64,000 nt of DNA from Zanthoxylum bungeanum (Eukaryota > Streptophyta > Magnoliopsida > Sapindales > Rutaceae), in the NCBI GenBank assembly GCA_019454045.1, contig SKCR01051203.1:62001-126000 (forward strand), in the 5' to 3' direction. The translations under genes and the position numbers were made by a program. Shown here one piece after another: positions 1 to 11,330 of the stretch (the first letter of the stretch is position 1; every line of letters starts with the position of its first letter). The notes under the pieces were generated by a model. The model worked only from the letters and a program-made list of their open reading frames with translations, made no database searches and was not told the origin of the DNA.

Positions 1-1426
1 CCGAAGGAATTTGCGGTTCCTGCGATGATCTATAGTTGATAACTTAATTAGAAAACATGTCGTGGGATATGCTTCGAAACTATTATCACTATATGATGTT
101 ATATGCTTATGACATGATATATTGCGTGTAAATGCACTGACACGAAACCTCTAGGGTGGCCTTTATCATTCTAAGATGAAACTGGAATAATATGAAAATT
201 TTCTGCATCGTGTCGCGATGTCGGGACTGGCGCATTGCGATGTCCATGCAAGCGATCACAGACAGAGAGCATACTCTACTTTGCATCGCGTCGTGATGCC
301 CACCTGATCAGACCCGAGACAGAGCCTCTGCTTGTTACGCGTCGCAATGTCAAATGTTGAGCGTCAAGATGCTCCCCCAATCAGGCCCAAGGCAGTAAGC
401 CCATGATTCATATGAGTCGCGACCCTGGGTGCTGGGCGTCGCGACGTTAAGCCAATTTTCCAGGGCCTGACATAACTCCACCATGTCTTACTTGCCCAAA
501 TGCATTCCCAACACTTCTACACTACAACCATTACACAAGCCATTCTATTAAGCTTCAACTTCATACATTCGATACCAATATATCATTATCCAACCAACTC
601 TTTATTCTCATAATTCTTGTTTTAGCTCAATACTTAGGATTCCCAAAAATTTGGGCATTTCATCATACAATCAAATTCTTTGTTTATTAATCACTTAAAT
701 ACATTCCCTAACATGGCAATAACTCTAACATGATATCATATCCTCAAAATTTCATAATCCAAGTTTTGGGTCAAGATTTTCTTACCTCATTTCACTTGAT
801 TTTCTTCACATTTCAAGTCCTCTAGGCTTGACATTATTCTTCATAGCTTGTTGTGGAATAACTTGCATTTGCTTCCTCTTGGCTTTGGGTGAGAAAATGA
901 CTTCCCCTTCTTCCTTCTTCACCTCTCTTCATTCTCTCACGTTTTTTTTTCTTTTTCTCAAATGTTAGAGATGCTAGAATAGTGTTCCCTTTTTATACTA
1001 GGGACTATTTGTAAAATGATTGAAATGGAGATAATTTAGAAATTTGAGAAACTTTGGGATTTTCTAGATTGGTCATCGGGTACTATTCATCTGAATTTTT
1101 GAGTTGTATTTTGACCTGCTTCTGGTTCGAATTTGGAAAAATATCCAACACAAAAGTTGTAGGTCTCGATTTTAGCTTTCCGAAGATATAAAGTTCACAA
1201 TAATCAGAGATCGTATGAAATAGTTACGGCCCAAATGTCACGGGCTGTCCGGATTTAATCTTGGAATGAATTCCGTATAGGAACTGCGAGGAATTACCGA
1301 ATATCCAAAAAGTCCTTCCATGAGAACATACATGCTTGAAAATGATTTTCATCATGTATCATGCCTCCGATAACGTAATAATCATCGGCCTCTGATAACG
1401 TACAAGTCGTCGGGATTACCGGATGT
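1..1426 (-). mobile_element. Partial LTR-like sequence, right end only
   Basis: No coding sequence is visible. The right edge reads CCGGATGTTACA, the same terminal inverted motif (TGTAACATCC on the minus strand) that bounds solo LTRs T1 and T2, so I read this as the minus-strand start of a long LTR whose other end lies left of the window. A TATA-like GTATAAAAAGGG is seen on the minus strand near 990. Positions 210-447 hold an array of palindromes, annotated separately. The flank after 1426 (ATGAA) would be the target duplication but its partner is outside the window. Family assignment (Tekay/Del-like Ty3/gypsy) is inference from the termini. Confidence 0.5.
210..447. repeat. Array of paired GCGTCGCGACGC-like palindromes
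   Basis: Imperfect 12-bp palindromes start at 210 and 232, at 288, at 339 and 361, and at 414 and 436. Within each pair the starts are 22 bp apart, and pairs follow one another at about 73-78 bp (the left partner of 288 is degenerate). Intervening sequence repeats a loose 'CAGACC/CAGGCCC...GCAG' theme, so this is a diverged tandem array whose units each carry two palindromes. Confidence 0.75.
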
Positions 1427-1859
1427 TACAATGAATCACTCTTTATTTACTATATTTTTTAATCGTAATACCAAACAATCTTAAGCGTGTAGCACTTACA
1501 AATTTAATGATATGAGGATAATTCCTAAAATGTCATATATGAATTTCCAAAATTTCAATGCAAGTCCCATTTTCTTCCCTTTTTATACCGTCGGCAATTT
1601 TGTATGTGTGCAATCCTGTTGGGCGTCGTGACGCCATGCAAAAATTTCAGGCTGTGATTTCCTGTATTTTCTGCTCTTCCCGCGTGCTTTCGATGCATCC
1701 GTTGGTCCCAAAATAATTCAAATTGCCCCAAGATCCATGTTCCAATGCTTCCTACAAATAAAACATAAAAGAAACTACAAAAGACATTAAATGACACGAA
1801 GCTTAACACAATAATAAGCTAAGAATGCATGAATAAGTGGGTATAAACTGCACTTATCA
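1427..1859 (-). mobile_element. 3' LTR of gypsy-0 (partial, interrupted)
   Basis: The right edge CTTATCA is followed by AACACCCACAAACTTAAG, which on the minus strand is a purine-rich tract ending just before a TGATAAGTG LTR start. The same arrangement is seen in gypsy-1 at 17308. A TATA box (TATAAAAA, 1580-1587 complement) and one palindrome GCGTCGTGACGC (1623-1634) lie inside. The rest of the LTR was presumably split off by the element ending at 1426. Confidence 0.6.
1580..1634 (-). promoter_or_regulatory. Putative LTR core promoter of gypsy-0
   Basis: On the minus strand GCGTCACGACGC (1634-1623) lies upstream of GGTATAAAAAGGG, a good TATA context. The order palindrome then TATA matches gypsy-1 and gypsy-E. 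Promoter activity is inferred only. Confidence 0.5.
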
Positions 1860-2233
1860 AACACCCACAAACTTAAGATTTTGCTAGTCCCGAGCAAAAG
1901 ACTAAATAAAAACTAAATAAACAAATAATAAGTAACAAAATTAACTAGGCCACTTTCGTAGGGATCACAATTGCATTTAGTGTATGCAATAAGCCTTTAA
2001 ACCCCTAGAAGGCCCTATTGGATAAGTTATAGTCTCGTGAGGGCTTACAGCGACGACACCCACAAACGTCATTCACACACATGTAATAGTATAAAAGCAA
2101 ATAAAATACTCCTAATAGTTACGCATAATATTGTCCTCAAAGACTACTTACTAATGAAATCAAAGAACCTTCAAAGTACTCAATGCAACTAAAATCCAAG
2201 TTCTTGAATAAATCATCTAAGCCAGACTCACAA

Positions 2234-2248
2234 TGTGTGTGTGTGTGT
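2234..2248. repeat. (TG)n microsatellite
   Basis: Fifteen bases of uninterrupted TG repeat. The corresponding position in gypsy-1 (about 17668) and gypsy-E (about 52548) has a shorter TGTGTGTG, so it is an expanded part of a conserved element segment. Confidence 0.9.
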
Positions 2249-3198
2249 AAAAGGTTCATTCACAGCTCGAATCTTAAGTAAGCCAACTCAATGATTTTGT
2301 CTCGAAAATTGAGATCCGATGGGTCAAACCAACCTAGATGTCTCAAAGGTACACTGTATTTGCCTATTCTATACTCAGTATGATACGATTATTTTTTTCT
2401 TCATGTTCATTCATTTTTTCAACACACCTACCCTTTAAGGTAACATTTCTTCTTATGGTGGTCCTAACACTCGCCCATAGATAGCTTCACGCTTATCAGT
2501 TATAGGTGGTTTAACTTTTTTTTTTCATTTTCTTTCAATTTTTTTCTTTTCTTTTGTTTTTGAACCATACCATACATCATAATACTAGGAAATCGAGATA
2601 GACATCTAAGAAAACGGTCATTCATCAGCAAGCAATTTCTTCAACTAGTCACTTTGCCAACTACCTAGGTTCTTACTGCTAAAAACCTATTATTAAGTGC
2701 TTATGAGTCTAACCTAGATCATCTACTCAAGGCATCATATAAAAATCAATTGGGAACTTATCATTTCTAAAATTTCATCTAAAGCAAACAAAATTCATCA
2801 TTAGACTTATGCTTTACTATCAAGGATTAAAAACAATAAAAATATTTATATTTATTTATTTATTTTTTAAATAGTATGAACTATCACTACATGCACACAC
2901 CCCCAAACTTAAAACTTGCATGGTCCTCAATGTCAGATAAATATAAAAGAAACAAAAGTAAGGAACAACACTACCGTGCATGGAGTTGATCAGACTTGCT
3001 GGTCAGACTTTGATTGCGCGGGCTTTGTGTGTTTCGTGCTACATGCATACATAACATGTAAACTAATAAATAAACAAATAGCACACAATAAAATAAACTA
3101 AAGTAAGGAAAATAAAAATAAAAATAAAAAAATGCAAAGGTTGTCACCTCGCTAGCGCTAAGTTTAACGTCTTCAGCCAGACGCAACCACCCAAATGG

Positions 3199-3423
3199 TC
3201 ATGGTGGCTTCAATGTAGCAGACCAGATAGTCTCATGTGGTTTCTTCTTTGGTATCCACCAGTTGTTATGACATGAAAAATATAACTTGGCAGGCTGTGG
3301 CAGTTTATTTATGGATGATCCCCCACGGTCTACTGATTGTTGAAGTTTTTGACTACACATGTGGCAAAATTGGCTCGACCATGTTTTGAGCTTTCCAGGG
3401 ATCATCTTCAAATGAGTACTCAC
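3199..3423 (-). pseudogene. C-terminal remnant of the gypsy gag-like ORF
   Basis: The minus-strand reading frame ends in ...SATLKPP, matching the ...SKTTLKPP end of the intact ORF in gypsy-1 (21029-22273), and both stop just upstream of the conserved GCTAGCGCTAA / CTTCAGCCAGACGC block. The segment between is strongly diverged and the N-terminal part is missing because copia-1 interrupts the element at 3634. I see no enzymatic motif. The homology call rests on the shared end and the shared position. Confidence 0.5.
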
Positions 3424-3633
3424 TCTTGATTTCCTCTTTTTGCCGCACTTTGGGAGTGTTTTCAGGTCTAGCTGCGGAGAATCTTCTTTGCTTGGCTACA
3501 CTATGCTCATTAGTTGTGTAACTGCGGGTTCACCCTGCTTGTTTACAACTCTATTCTCTACAATATCTACCCTGTGACATTCTGCTTCATATTTGGGACT
3601 CGGCATGGATTTGAAAACACTGAAGGTGACTTC

Positions 3634-5574
3634 TGTAGGAAACGACTTTCCTTAGCGCGGCGGAAGTTGGTTGTGTGGGCACCGGCTCCGGTATAGATCT
3701 TTAAAATTTTCTTTGCCTTCTTCCTTTGTTGTAGTAGCCGAAATCAATCCTTTGATGTCCAACGCTTGGATCAACCACTCGATATTCTGAACTATTACTC
3801 AAAACCAACAAACCAAAGTGTGGGCTTCACTCAAAAAGATTAAACTTTAAACAATTTAGAGAATAAAGATGTCATAATGGTGTTTGACTTTTGGAATTTC
3901 AAATACTCTCACAACACTTGTGAATGCTTGAACTCTCTCTATTTTCTCTCATTTGCACTTATGTGAATGAATGCAAAAATGTTAACCTTAGAAGTGAGAG
4001 AAATGGTAGAGATTATATTCCCTTACACAAGCCACCTAACCTTGTCATTAAGCATCTAATGCTTTCTTGCAATGGCCAACACAAAAATGTGAATGTCATA
4101 CCAAAGCATAAGAAATGATAAGCTAAAGACAAAGACTTTGTCATTAATCATCTAATGTTTTGTTTAACACATAAATGTGGAGGCCATACCAAAGCATAAA
4201 AATGGATTAGCTAATGACAAAACTATTTGGTGTATACATGCCACATAATAAACATAATAAGTTGGAGAGCATGGCAAGCCATATGGTTTTGTCTCCAAGA
4301 TAAATAAAAATCACTATCTTAATAATGATTAAATTACCTCCAATTATGTTGTAGTAATTATCTCATAATTATTACTAACTTGATTATCTCATAATCAAAG
4401 AACTCTAGAAAAATACTAAGTTAAACTAATTTAACATAGTTTTCATTTATGACAATAAATATTATTAATCTCATTAATAATATATAAATATAATGTGAAC
4501 ATATTATTAGACAATCTAATTATATTAGGTTTGCTACAGTTAATCGATCTAGCACGGGGAACAAATGGACCTACGGTTCTGAGCTCCAATAATTCTGAAA
4601 TATTAATTAAACTTTTTAATCAAATATTAGAAATTATTAACTCCGTGTTATTCCACTAAAAACTCAAAGTTGAACTCCCGTTACCGTAGATGGATAAAAT
4701 AAACTGAACAACTTCGGTGTCCATCGATATAGTCATTACATATGGATATAGCCCTTTCATGAATATCTCATAAATAGAGTCAGGTCAAAAGTCCGTTAAA
4801 CCCCTCTAAATAATTTATCTCTTAAGCACCATTGATTCTATAATGAATAATTAATTCATAACAATTATGAATATAAAACTTTCTATCTGTAATAGAAAAG
4901 TTAAGCACTTAAATTGTTCAAGTCCCGAATCAACTCTTAAAAGAGTTATTCTTCTGCTTCTCGTAAGAAGGAGTGGATTCCATATCTATGTAAAACGTTC
5001 ACAGCTACACACCAAACCATATCCCCAAAATACGTAGTTATTGGCCAGGAATGCAACACCAACCTCACCATAGTAAATCAAATGACATAGTCTGTCATGT
5101 AGGAGTTCGTAGTACACTCAGGATTAAGATCGAATCCATATATGACCATCTATTAGATAAAATGAATTTCTTCGATTAACGGATATTAAAAGAAATTCAT
5201 ATTTATCTGAGTTCAGTCCTATATGATCTCATTATACAAGGTGCCTCCATTCCCATGTCACTACATGAACGATCCCAGATCAAGGTCGTCATACAATTAT
5301 ATAATGGACCGCAACTATAGATAAGCCAAAAACAAAGTACCCTTTTTTTTTGCTCTCTATGGACTATTTAGATTACTAACTCCAGACTTAAATCCTCTTG
5401 TACATCAAACATACACTAAGTCTGAAGGTACAAGAATAATCAAGGTAAATAATACAACTGGACAATATGCGATATAAATCAAATAACTTTGATAAAATGA
5501 ATAATGCATTTATTATTATTATAATAATCAATTCCGTTTACAATACATGAAGCTCTAGGACATAAATCCTAACA
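3634..5574 (-). mobile_element. 3' LTR of copia-1
   Basis: Bounded by TGTAGGAAACGAC on the left and ATCCTAACA on the right (TG...CA). The last codons of pol (QVGDC and stop) run into it. The homologous 5' LTR begins TGTAGGAAATGAC at 11331. Mainly noncoding; no intact ORF. Confidence 0.88.
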
Positions 5575-6507
5575 ATCTCCCACTTGGACTCGAGCAAATG
5601 GGACATGTAATCCTAAACCCTTTAGGTGACCTTCAAATACTTTAGCCGATAAGGTCTTTGTAAACGGATCAGCCAGGTTGTCTGCGGATGAAATCTGCGT
5701 GACAATGATATCTCCTCTCTGCACTATCTCCCTAATGAGGTGATATTTCCTCTCAATATACTTACCCCTCTTCTGGCTTCTTGGTTCTTTGGAGTTCTCC
5801 ACTGCACCACTATTATCGCAATAAAGTGCAAGTGGTTTATCCATATCTAGAAGAAATTCCAGATTTGCCAAGAACTTATGGAGCCAGACTGTTTCCTTAG
5901 CTGCTTCACAAGCTGCTACATATTCAGCCTCCATGGTGGAGTCAGCAATACAAGATTTCTTTATGCTTCTCCATACAATAGCTCCACTACCTAAGGTGAA
6001 CACTGATCCAGATATTGATTTCCAAGAATCGACATCCGTCTGAAAATCAAAGTCAGTATATCCTCTCAGAATCATATCCTGACTTGTATATAGAAGCATA
6101 TAATTTCTCGTTCTCCTAAGATACTTGAGAATATATTTCACCGCTACCCAGGGATCTAATCCTGGGTTGGATTGAAACCTACTGACTACCCCCACTGCAA
6201 AACAAATGTCCAGTCTCATGCATAACATAGCATACATAAGACTTCCAACTGCTGAAGCATATGGTATATGTCTCATCTCCTCAACTGCTTGAGGTGTCTT
6301 ATGAGACTGTTCCTTAGACAAATGAATTCCATGTCTGGAAGGTAAATTACATTTCTTGGAATTCTGCATACCAAATCGCACAAGAATCTTGTTGATATAG
6401 GATGCTTGAGACATTGCTAACAATCGTTTCTTACGATCCCGAATGATCTGGATCCCATGTACATAACTTGCCTCTCCCAAATATTTCCTTTGGAATTGGT
6501 TAGCTAG
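5569..6507 (-). pseudogene. Copia-1 pol: end of RT plus RNase H
   Basis: This follows the YVDD block of the RT in the same frame after a stop codon near 6508. Recognisable copia blocks include GEASYVHGIQI, IPYASAVGSLMYAMLC and, in RNase H, a TDFDFQTD stretch, SGSVFTLGSGAIVW and STMEAEYVAACEAAKE. The reading frame is open for about 303 codons and ends at the polypurine tract, so the C-terminal end is complete. In the family this domain removes the RNA strand of the RNA:DNA hybrid. It has no start codon of its own: it is the tail of a polyprotein separated by a nonsense mutation. Confidence 0.88.
5575..5587 (-). other. Copia-1 polypurine tract
   Basis: On the minus strand CAAGTGGGAGAT lies directly before the LTR start TGTTAGGA. 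This is the usual copia plus-strand priming site, and the same sequence precedes the 3' LTRs of copia-2 and copia-3. Confidence 0.85.
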
Positions 6508-6970
6508 TTAGATTTTCACGTCCGATAATATCTTTACATCATTCCCAATGAGTAAAATATCATCAACGTATAACACAAGGAAAATCACCTTACCATCAAT
6601 GACGCGTTTATAGAAACAAGGCTCATCGATGTTCTGCTCAAAGTTATAAGACTTGATCATAGTATCAAACCTTATGTTGCAAGATCTAGATGCTTGCTTA
6701 AGTCCATAAATAGACATTTGCAACTTGTAAATGTTTTTCTCTTGACTTTGCGTAATGAACTCCTCTGGTTGTACCATATAGATACTCTCATCAAGATTTC
6801 CATTCAAGAATGCAGTCTTGATGTCCATTTGCCAAATCTCATAGTCATAATATGCGGAAATGGAAAGAAGAATCCTGATGGATTTTAGTATGGCTAATGG
6901 CGAGAAAGTTTCTTCATAATCAACTCCCTCCTTTTGGGTATAACCCTTTGCCACTAGCCTAGCCTTGAAA
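6508..6970 (-). pseudogene. Copia-1 pol: reverse transcriptase core
   Basis: Minus-strand translation shows the typical copia RT blocks AKGYTQKEGVDYEETFSP, WQMDIKTAFLNG, YGLKQASR and the catalytic FLVLYVDDILLIGND. The two catalytic aspartates of YVDD are intact here, unlike in copia-2 and copia-3. A stop after ...SDVKI separates this part from the rest of RT/RNase H in the same frame. Upstream, a frameshift divides it from the integrase portion. Confidence 0.9.
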
Positions 6971-7136
6971 GTCTGTATTTTCCCATCTGTTCCTCTTTTT
7001 CTCTTGTAGATCCACTTGCAACCTATGGGTTTTACTCCATCAGGTTGGTCTACAAGTTCCTAGACTGATTTAGAGTACATAGACTCCATCTCGAGGTTCA
7101 TGGCTTTGAGCCATTCCTCTTTATCAGTATCTTCCA

Positions 7137-8190
7137 TTACACTACGATAAAAGGTGTTATGTTTTTGTCAATATTTGACAATGGTGTACTGGTCGTACCA
7201 GCAAATAACTCCTCAAGTAACACTTTACTTTGAGGTTTGAACTCTCTCATATGGTCCTCCTCAAGAAATGTAGCATTTTCCGACATAAATACTTTATTAT
7301 CTTCTGGACTATAAAAGAATCTACCCTTAGTTTCCTTAGGATAGCCTACTAATAGACACACATGTGAACGTGGTTCCAACTTAGTAGTATTGTTCTTTAG
7401 CACATGTGCTGGACACCCTCATATGCAGAAATATCGCAAACTAGCTTTACGACCATTCCACAACTCTAAATGAGTTTTAGGAATAGACTTAGAAGGAACT
7501 ACATTCAGGATATACATTGCTGTTTGCAATGCAAATCCCCATAAAGAACTAGGTAGAGTGCTATAACTAAACATTGATCTTATCATGTCTAGTAGGGTCC
7601 GATTTCTCCTTTATGCAATACCATTTTATTGTGGTGTTCCAGGTGATGTGAGCTGTGAAACAATTCCATGCTCAACTAAGAATTCCTCGAAATCTCTATC
7701 AAGGTATTCTCATCCACGATCTGATCGTAGAATTTTGATGCTTTTACCTAACTGGTTCTCAACCTCAGCACGATACTGTTTGAACTTTTCAAATGTATCT
7801 GACTTGTGCTGCATTATGTAAACATACCCATATCTGGAATAATCATCAATGAAAGTGACGAAGTATTCATAACCACCTCAAGCTTTTACATTCATCGGTC
7901 TGTAAACGTCCGCATGTATTAGCTCAAGTGTTTCTTTGGCTCTTTTCCCTTTTCCAGTAAAAGGTCTCTTAGTCATTTTGCCTTCTAGACAGGATTCGCA
8001 GACAGGTAAAGTACCGAGTCTTAACTGATTTAAAACTCCGTTCTTAATTAGTCTATCTATCCGGTCAAGGTTAATGTGACCAAGTCTAAGATGCCATAAA
8101 TAGGTATCATCATGAGAAATCTTTTGTCGTTTAGTTTTAGATTTTTCAATCTTAAACATTTTAGTATTAAGTAGTGATTCATGCATTAAC
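7137..8190 (-). pseudogene. Copia-1 pol: GAG-pre-integrase and integrase
   Basis: Starts with an HHCC zinc-binding region (WHLRLGHIN ... LPVCESCLEGK, 7878-8186). The rve integrase core follows: LELIHADV, a YEYFVTFIDDYSRYGY block and ILRSDRG carry the first two acidic residues. Near 7605-7640 the block that should read NG.AERRNRT has TAA codons at the catalytic glutamate and just before NG, so the DDE triad is broken. The C-terminal stretch (7137-7403) is the conserved copia segment with HVCLLVGYPKETKGRFFY. It lies in a different frame from both protease and RT, so there are at least two frameshifts in pol. Confidence 0.85.
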
Positions 8191-8260
8191 GGTCTTAATA
8201 CATATAGATTTTTCTCGGAGTTTCCCGTGCATATATTTAATCCATTTTTACTAATAATAA

Positions 8261-8665
8261 CTAACTTATTTTAAATGAAATAGAAAAATCACATTCTATA
8301 AGTTTTGTTACAGAAATCAAATTCCTGCGAAAACCAGGAATATATAGCACACCATTCAAACATAAATAACTCTTATTAAAATTTAAATTTGAAACTCCCA
8401 CTACTTTTGCTGAAACAGCATCCCTTGTCCCAACTCTCATGGTAAAGCTATCTTTAGCAAGGTCCTTCAATTAGTCAAGTAGCTGCAAAGAACAACAAAC
8501 ATGGTTAGTGGCACCAGAATCAACAATCCATATGGATTTATCATCCTCCACCAAAAGAGACTGAATGACAAGTAAATTGTATTTACATGTATTCTTCTTC
8601 TCTTTAAGCTCAACAAGGTATTTCTGACAATTCCTTTTCCAATGCCCTTATTGTTCACAGTGGAA
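8261..8665 (-). pseudogene. Copia-1: zinc knuckle and aspartic protease
   Basis: A knuckle remnant CX2CX4HX4C (HCEQ-stop-GHWKRNC) is interrupted by TAA. Downstream SIWIVDSGATNHVC carries the DSG active site of the retrotransposon aspartic protease, intact. The frame continues after one stop into VPGFRRNLISV-type sequence (seen as YIPGFRRNLISVTKL) that links protease to GAG-pre-integrase. Same frame as gag, so only nonsense changes separate them. Confidence 0.85.
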
Positions 8666-9409
8666 TCATTTTCCTTTGGCATTAGTTCCTTTAGAGCTTT
8701 TGTTGTTTTTCTTTTTCATTGGTTTTGTCTTAGCCTTCCAATTGCCTTTCTTTTTCTTATTTGCAGATTTAGAAGATTCAGCAACATTTGCCTCAACATT
8801 GGACCTACGAGGACCCATCATGACAGACTCGTAATTGGTGAGCTCATTTAGCAGTTCAGTCAATGTAAAAGTCAACTTATTCATAGAATAGTTGCTTTTA
8901 AACTGCAGGAAACTCTTCGGAAGGGTTTCCATGATCATTGTAACCTGGATTTGTACATTGATACGTGCACCATGGGTTTCAGCCATATTAAGATGATACA
9001 TCATCCTTAACATATGGTCTTGGACTTATGTGCATTCCTTCACTCTAGCGGTCAATACAGAGACTATTGCCTCATGTTATTACCGGTCTGAAGGTTGCCC
9101 AAACATGTTCTGTAATGACTGCATAATCATTGATGCTGTCGCCATAGGCTCATACTGTGCAACAAGAAAGTCAGACATGGATGCTATCAAATAGCTATGG
9201 GCTTTCTCATCAACTTTAATCCAATTATTATAGGCATTACGTGCAGCTCTGCCAGCATTTGGTGCTGGCTCAGGAGGACATTCCTCCATTAGGACAAATT
9301 TAAGGTCTTCGTAGACCAAAATAGCATTCATGTCACTTTTCTATTTAACATAGTTATCCCCGGTTAATTTTTCTTGTTGTTTGAGAATTGAGATAATTGC
9401 AGATGCCAT
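8666..9409 (-). pseudogene. Copia-1 gag
   Basis: The best start is the ATG at 9407-9409 (MASAIISILKQQEKLTGDNY), which has the usual copia gag opening with the 'LTG.NY' block. A TAG follows almost at once (near 9343), then a frame containing an alanine-rich AYNNW.K.DEKA segment and QSLQNMFG (9080-9331). After another stop comes the segment with LPKSFLQFKSNYSMNKLTFTLTELLNEL (8666-9013). These are typical UBN2/copia gag blocks. The C-terminal end is lysine-rich and runs into the zinc knuckle. Structural protein of the virus-like particle; not translatable here. Confidence 0.85.
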
Positions 9410-10643
9410 GGCTGAAAAAATAATAAACGCGCATTCAACATTCATTCGTCACATATTAAAATTATCAAATATTTAGGCATAAAATTAAACATGATGCATG
9501 ATCAATTTATAATGAATTAGAAACCTAAAAAAATTACTATGCGACGATTATCTATCATTCCACAAATAAGTGCCGCCGTAGGGTAGGTCAAGTATTCACA
9601 TGATAGACTGAGACATTCTCAATTGATTAATATATCTGAAATAAATATTATTCCTATATTAATCAACAATCGTTATTTTGATCAAGGAAGCCTTGATTAA
9701 CAACTTAATCATTCCTCTGTGAGTGTGACCCATTATTTCGGAACCCTTGAACTTAACTAATGAAGTGCCGCCGTAGGGTAGGTCAAATCACCAGATACAT
9801 CTAGAGTCCATATCCTTTTGGAATCCAAACTTGATATTGACCCAAAAAGGATACCATCCGTAGGGAGACGAAAGCAAAACCGTCTCGGACGCCTATTGAA
9901 TCTCACGTTTCTGGATAACAATGGAGATCGTGGGATATATTGTGGTATACCCCTCTCTCACTCACTATTTTGAAGTGTAAGGTTTCTATCTCACTAGTAT
10001 ATTATGAATCTTAGATTATGCTCGGCTAAAATCATAACCTTATTAATACTAGTTGATAATTTAGTGATTTAACCAATTTTAACTCTTAAAATTTTATTCA
10101 CTAATTCTGATTAGTTTTTTCTAACCAATTAACTAAATTAAACTAATTTAATCAAGTTGCTTAGTGATCTAATCAATTTAACTATTAAATTATTAGTCCA
10201 CTAATGGGTTTTAAAATTTAGAATTCAACGAACAGACCAAATGTCATTAAACCATTTAATCGATAAAAACACATTACTTATTCCAAAGGTATGTGATATT
10301 ATATCCCGAGTGCAGACCATATTACCGTCCATTCGGAATCGGCTATGAAATTTATGTCCGGGTTTCCATTCGATAGACCAAGGAAAATATTGTACTCATA
10401 AGGTCCATTTGTTTCTAAAACTTGAATTCGTAATTTTTAAACCTTTAAACCAATTAATCTTATTAATCTGTTTGTATGCATCTCATTTTCTTATTTAATT
10501 TTTAAATTACATAAAATCATATTTTATGACTAGAATATCATGCATATCTACATGTTATGGCATGTGAAAATACAAGAGTAGGCACCCTAGGCTATATGAC
10601 TTGTTATTAAACACTTTAAAACATACATATCTACCCAGACTGG

Positions 10644-10818
10644 GCATCACGACGCAAAGGAGTGGGCGTCGTGATGTCCACAAACCAGTAAGCAAAATAA
10701 GGTCTGTATTGCATCGCGACGCTAGGTAACCTACGTCGCGACGCGATCGAGGTAGTAGCCTGAGGTTGCTCTTGCATGAGTTGTGCGTCGCGACACACTA
10801 AGGGTTGTGTCGCGACAC
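10644..10818. repeat. Three paired palindromes in copia-1 leader
   Basis: 12-bp palindromes start at 10644/10666, 10711/10733 and 10785/10807: each pair is exactly 22 bp apart, and pairs are 67 and 74 bp apart. Sequences range from GCATCACGACGC to the perfect GTGTCGCGACAC. The organisation matches the array at 210-447 although the carrier is a different superfamily. Confidence 0.8.
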
Positions 10819-11317
10819 AACCCAGTTTCCAAGGCTGGAAATTGAAAAAACATACATATTTCAAATTACGTTGTCTGGGCTCTTATTTTTCTATACTAAT
10901 CTAATTAGTATAATAAATCCAAGGCTTGGTCTTCAAATCTTGTTCCATGAAGTGTTCTTGAGTTCTTCGTGGAATTTCTCTATCATAAGTCATTCGCGGC
11001 ATTGGCTCCTCCAAGTTACAAATAGGGTTACATAATGGACTTATTGCGAAGGAAATAAACTTACAACACTTGAAAGAATATGACCTTATGGTCTTACATT
11101 TCCAATGCTAAAAACAAGAGCCGAAAAATTAACGATCAACACAATACATTTATCACATGAATCAAAAGTAAACATTCATCACATGAATTTTAAAGCCATT
11201 CATCTCATGAATCTAATTGTGCCTACTCATCATAACATGCATTTTAATAATCCATATCTCATATAAATTATTAAAACTAAAATGAGAAGGGTTAAGAAAA
11301 ATTTTCAACCTTAAGCT

Positions 11318-11328
11318 CTCTGATACCA
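11318..11328 (-). other. Copia-1 primer binding site (tRNA-Met type)
   Basis: On the minus strand TGGTATCAGAG follows the LTR end after two bases (AT). This is the standard initiator tRNA-Met complementary site of plant copia elements. Confidence 0.88.
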
Positions 11329-11330
11329 AT

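Larger units (their letters stand above)
1860..3633 (-). mobile_element. Internal 3' region of gypsy-0, interrupted by copia-1
   Basis: It begins with the polypurine tract (1860-1877 complement) and ends where copia-1 inserts at 3634. Three landmarks are shared with gypsy-1 and gypsy-E: 'TTTGCTAGTCC.CGAGCAAAA' after the tract; 'AGCCTTTAAACCCCTAG' near 1990; and 'GCTAGCGCTAA...CGTCTTCAGCCAGACGC' near 3151-3183. Apart from the pseudogene at 3199-3423 it holds only noncoding 3' sequence, including T-rich runs near 2515-2560 and a (GT)n tract. Confidence 0.65.
9410..11330 (-). mobile_element. Copia-1 5' leader (about 1.9 kb)
   Basis: Noncoding between primer site and gag ATG. It holds the palindrome array 10644-10818 and two 23-bp direct repeats with the core GCCGCCGTAGGGTAGGTCA at 9568-9590 and 9763-9785. 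The tract 9990-10560 is very AT-rich with no ORF. Nothing gene-like was seen on the plus strand. Confidence 0.7.
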
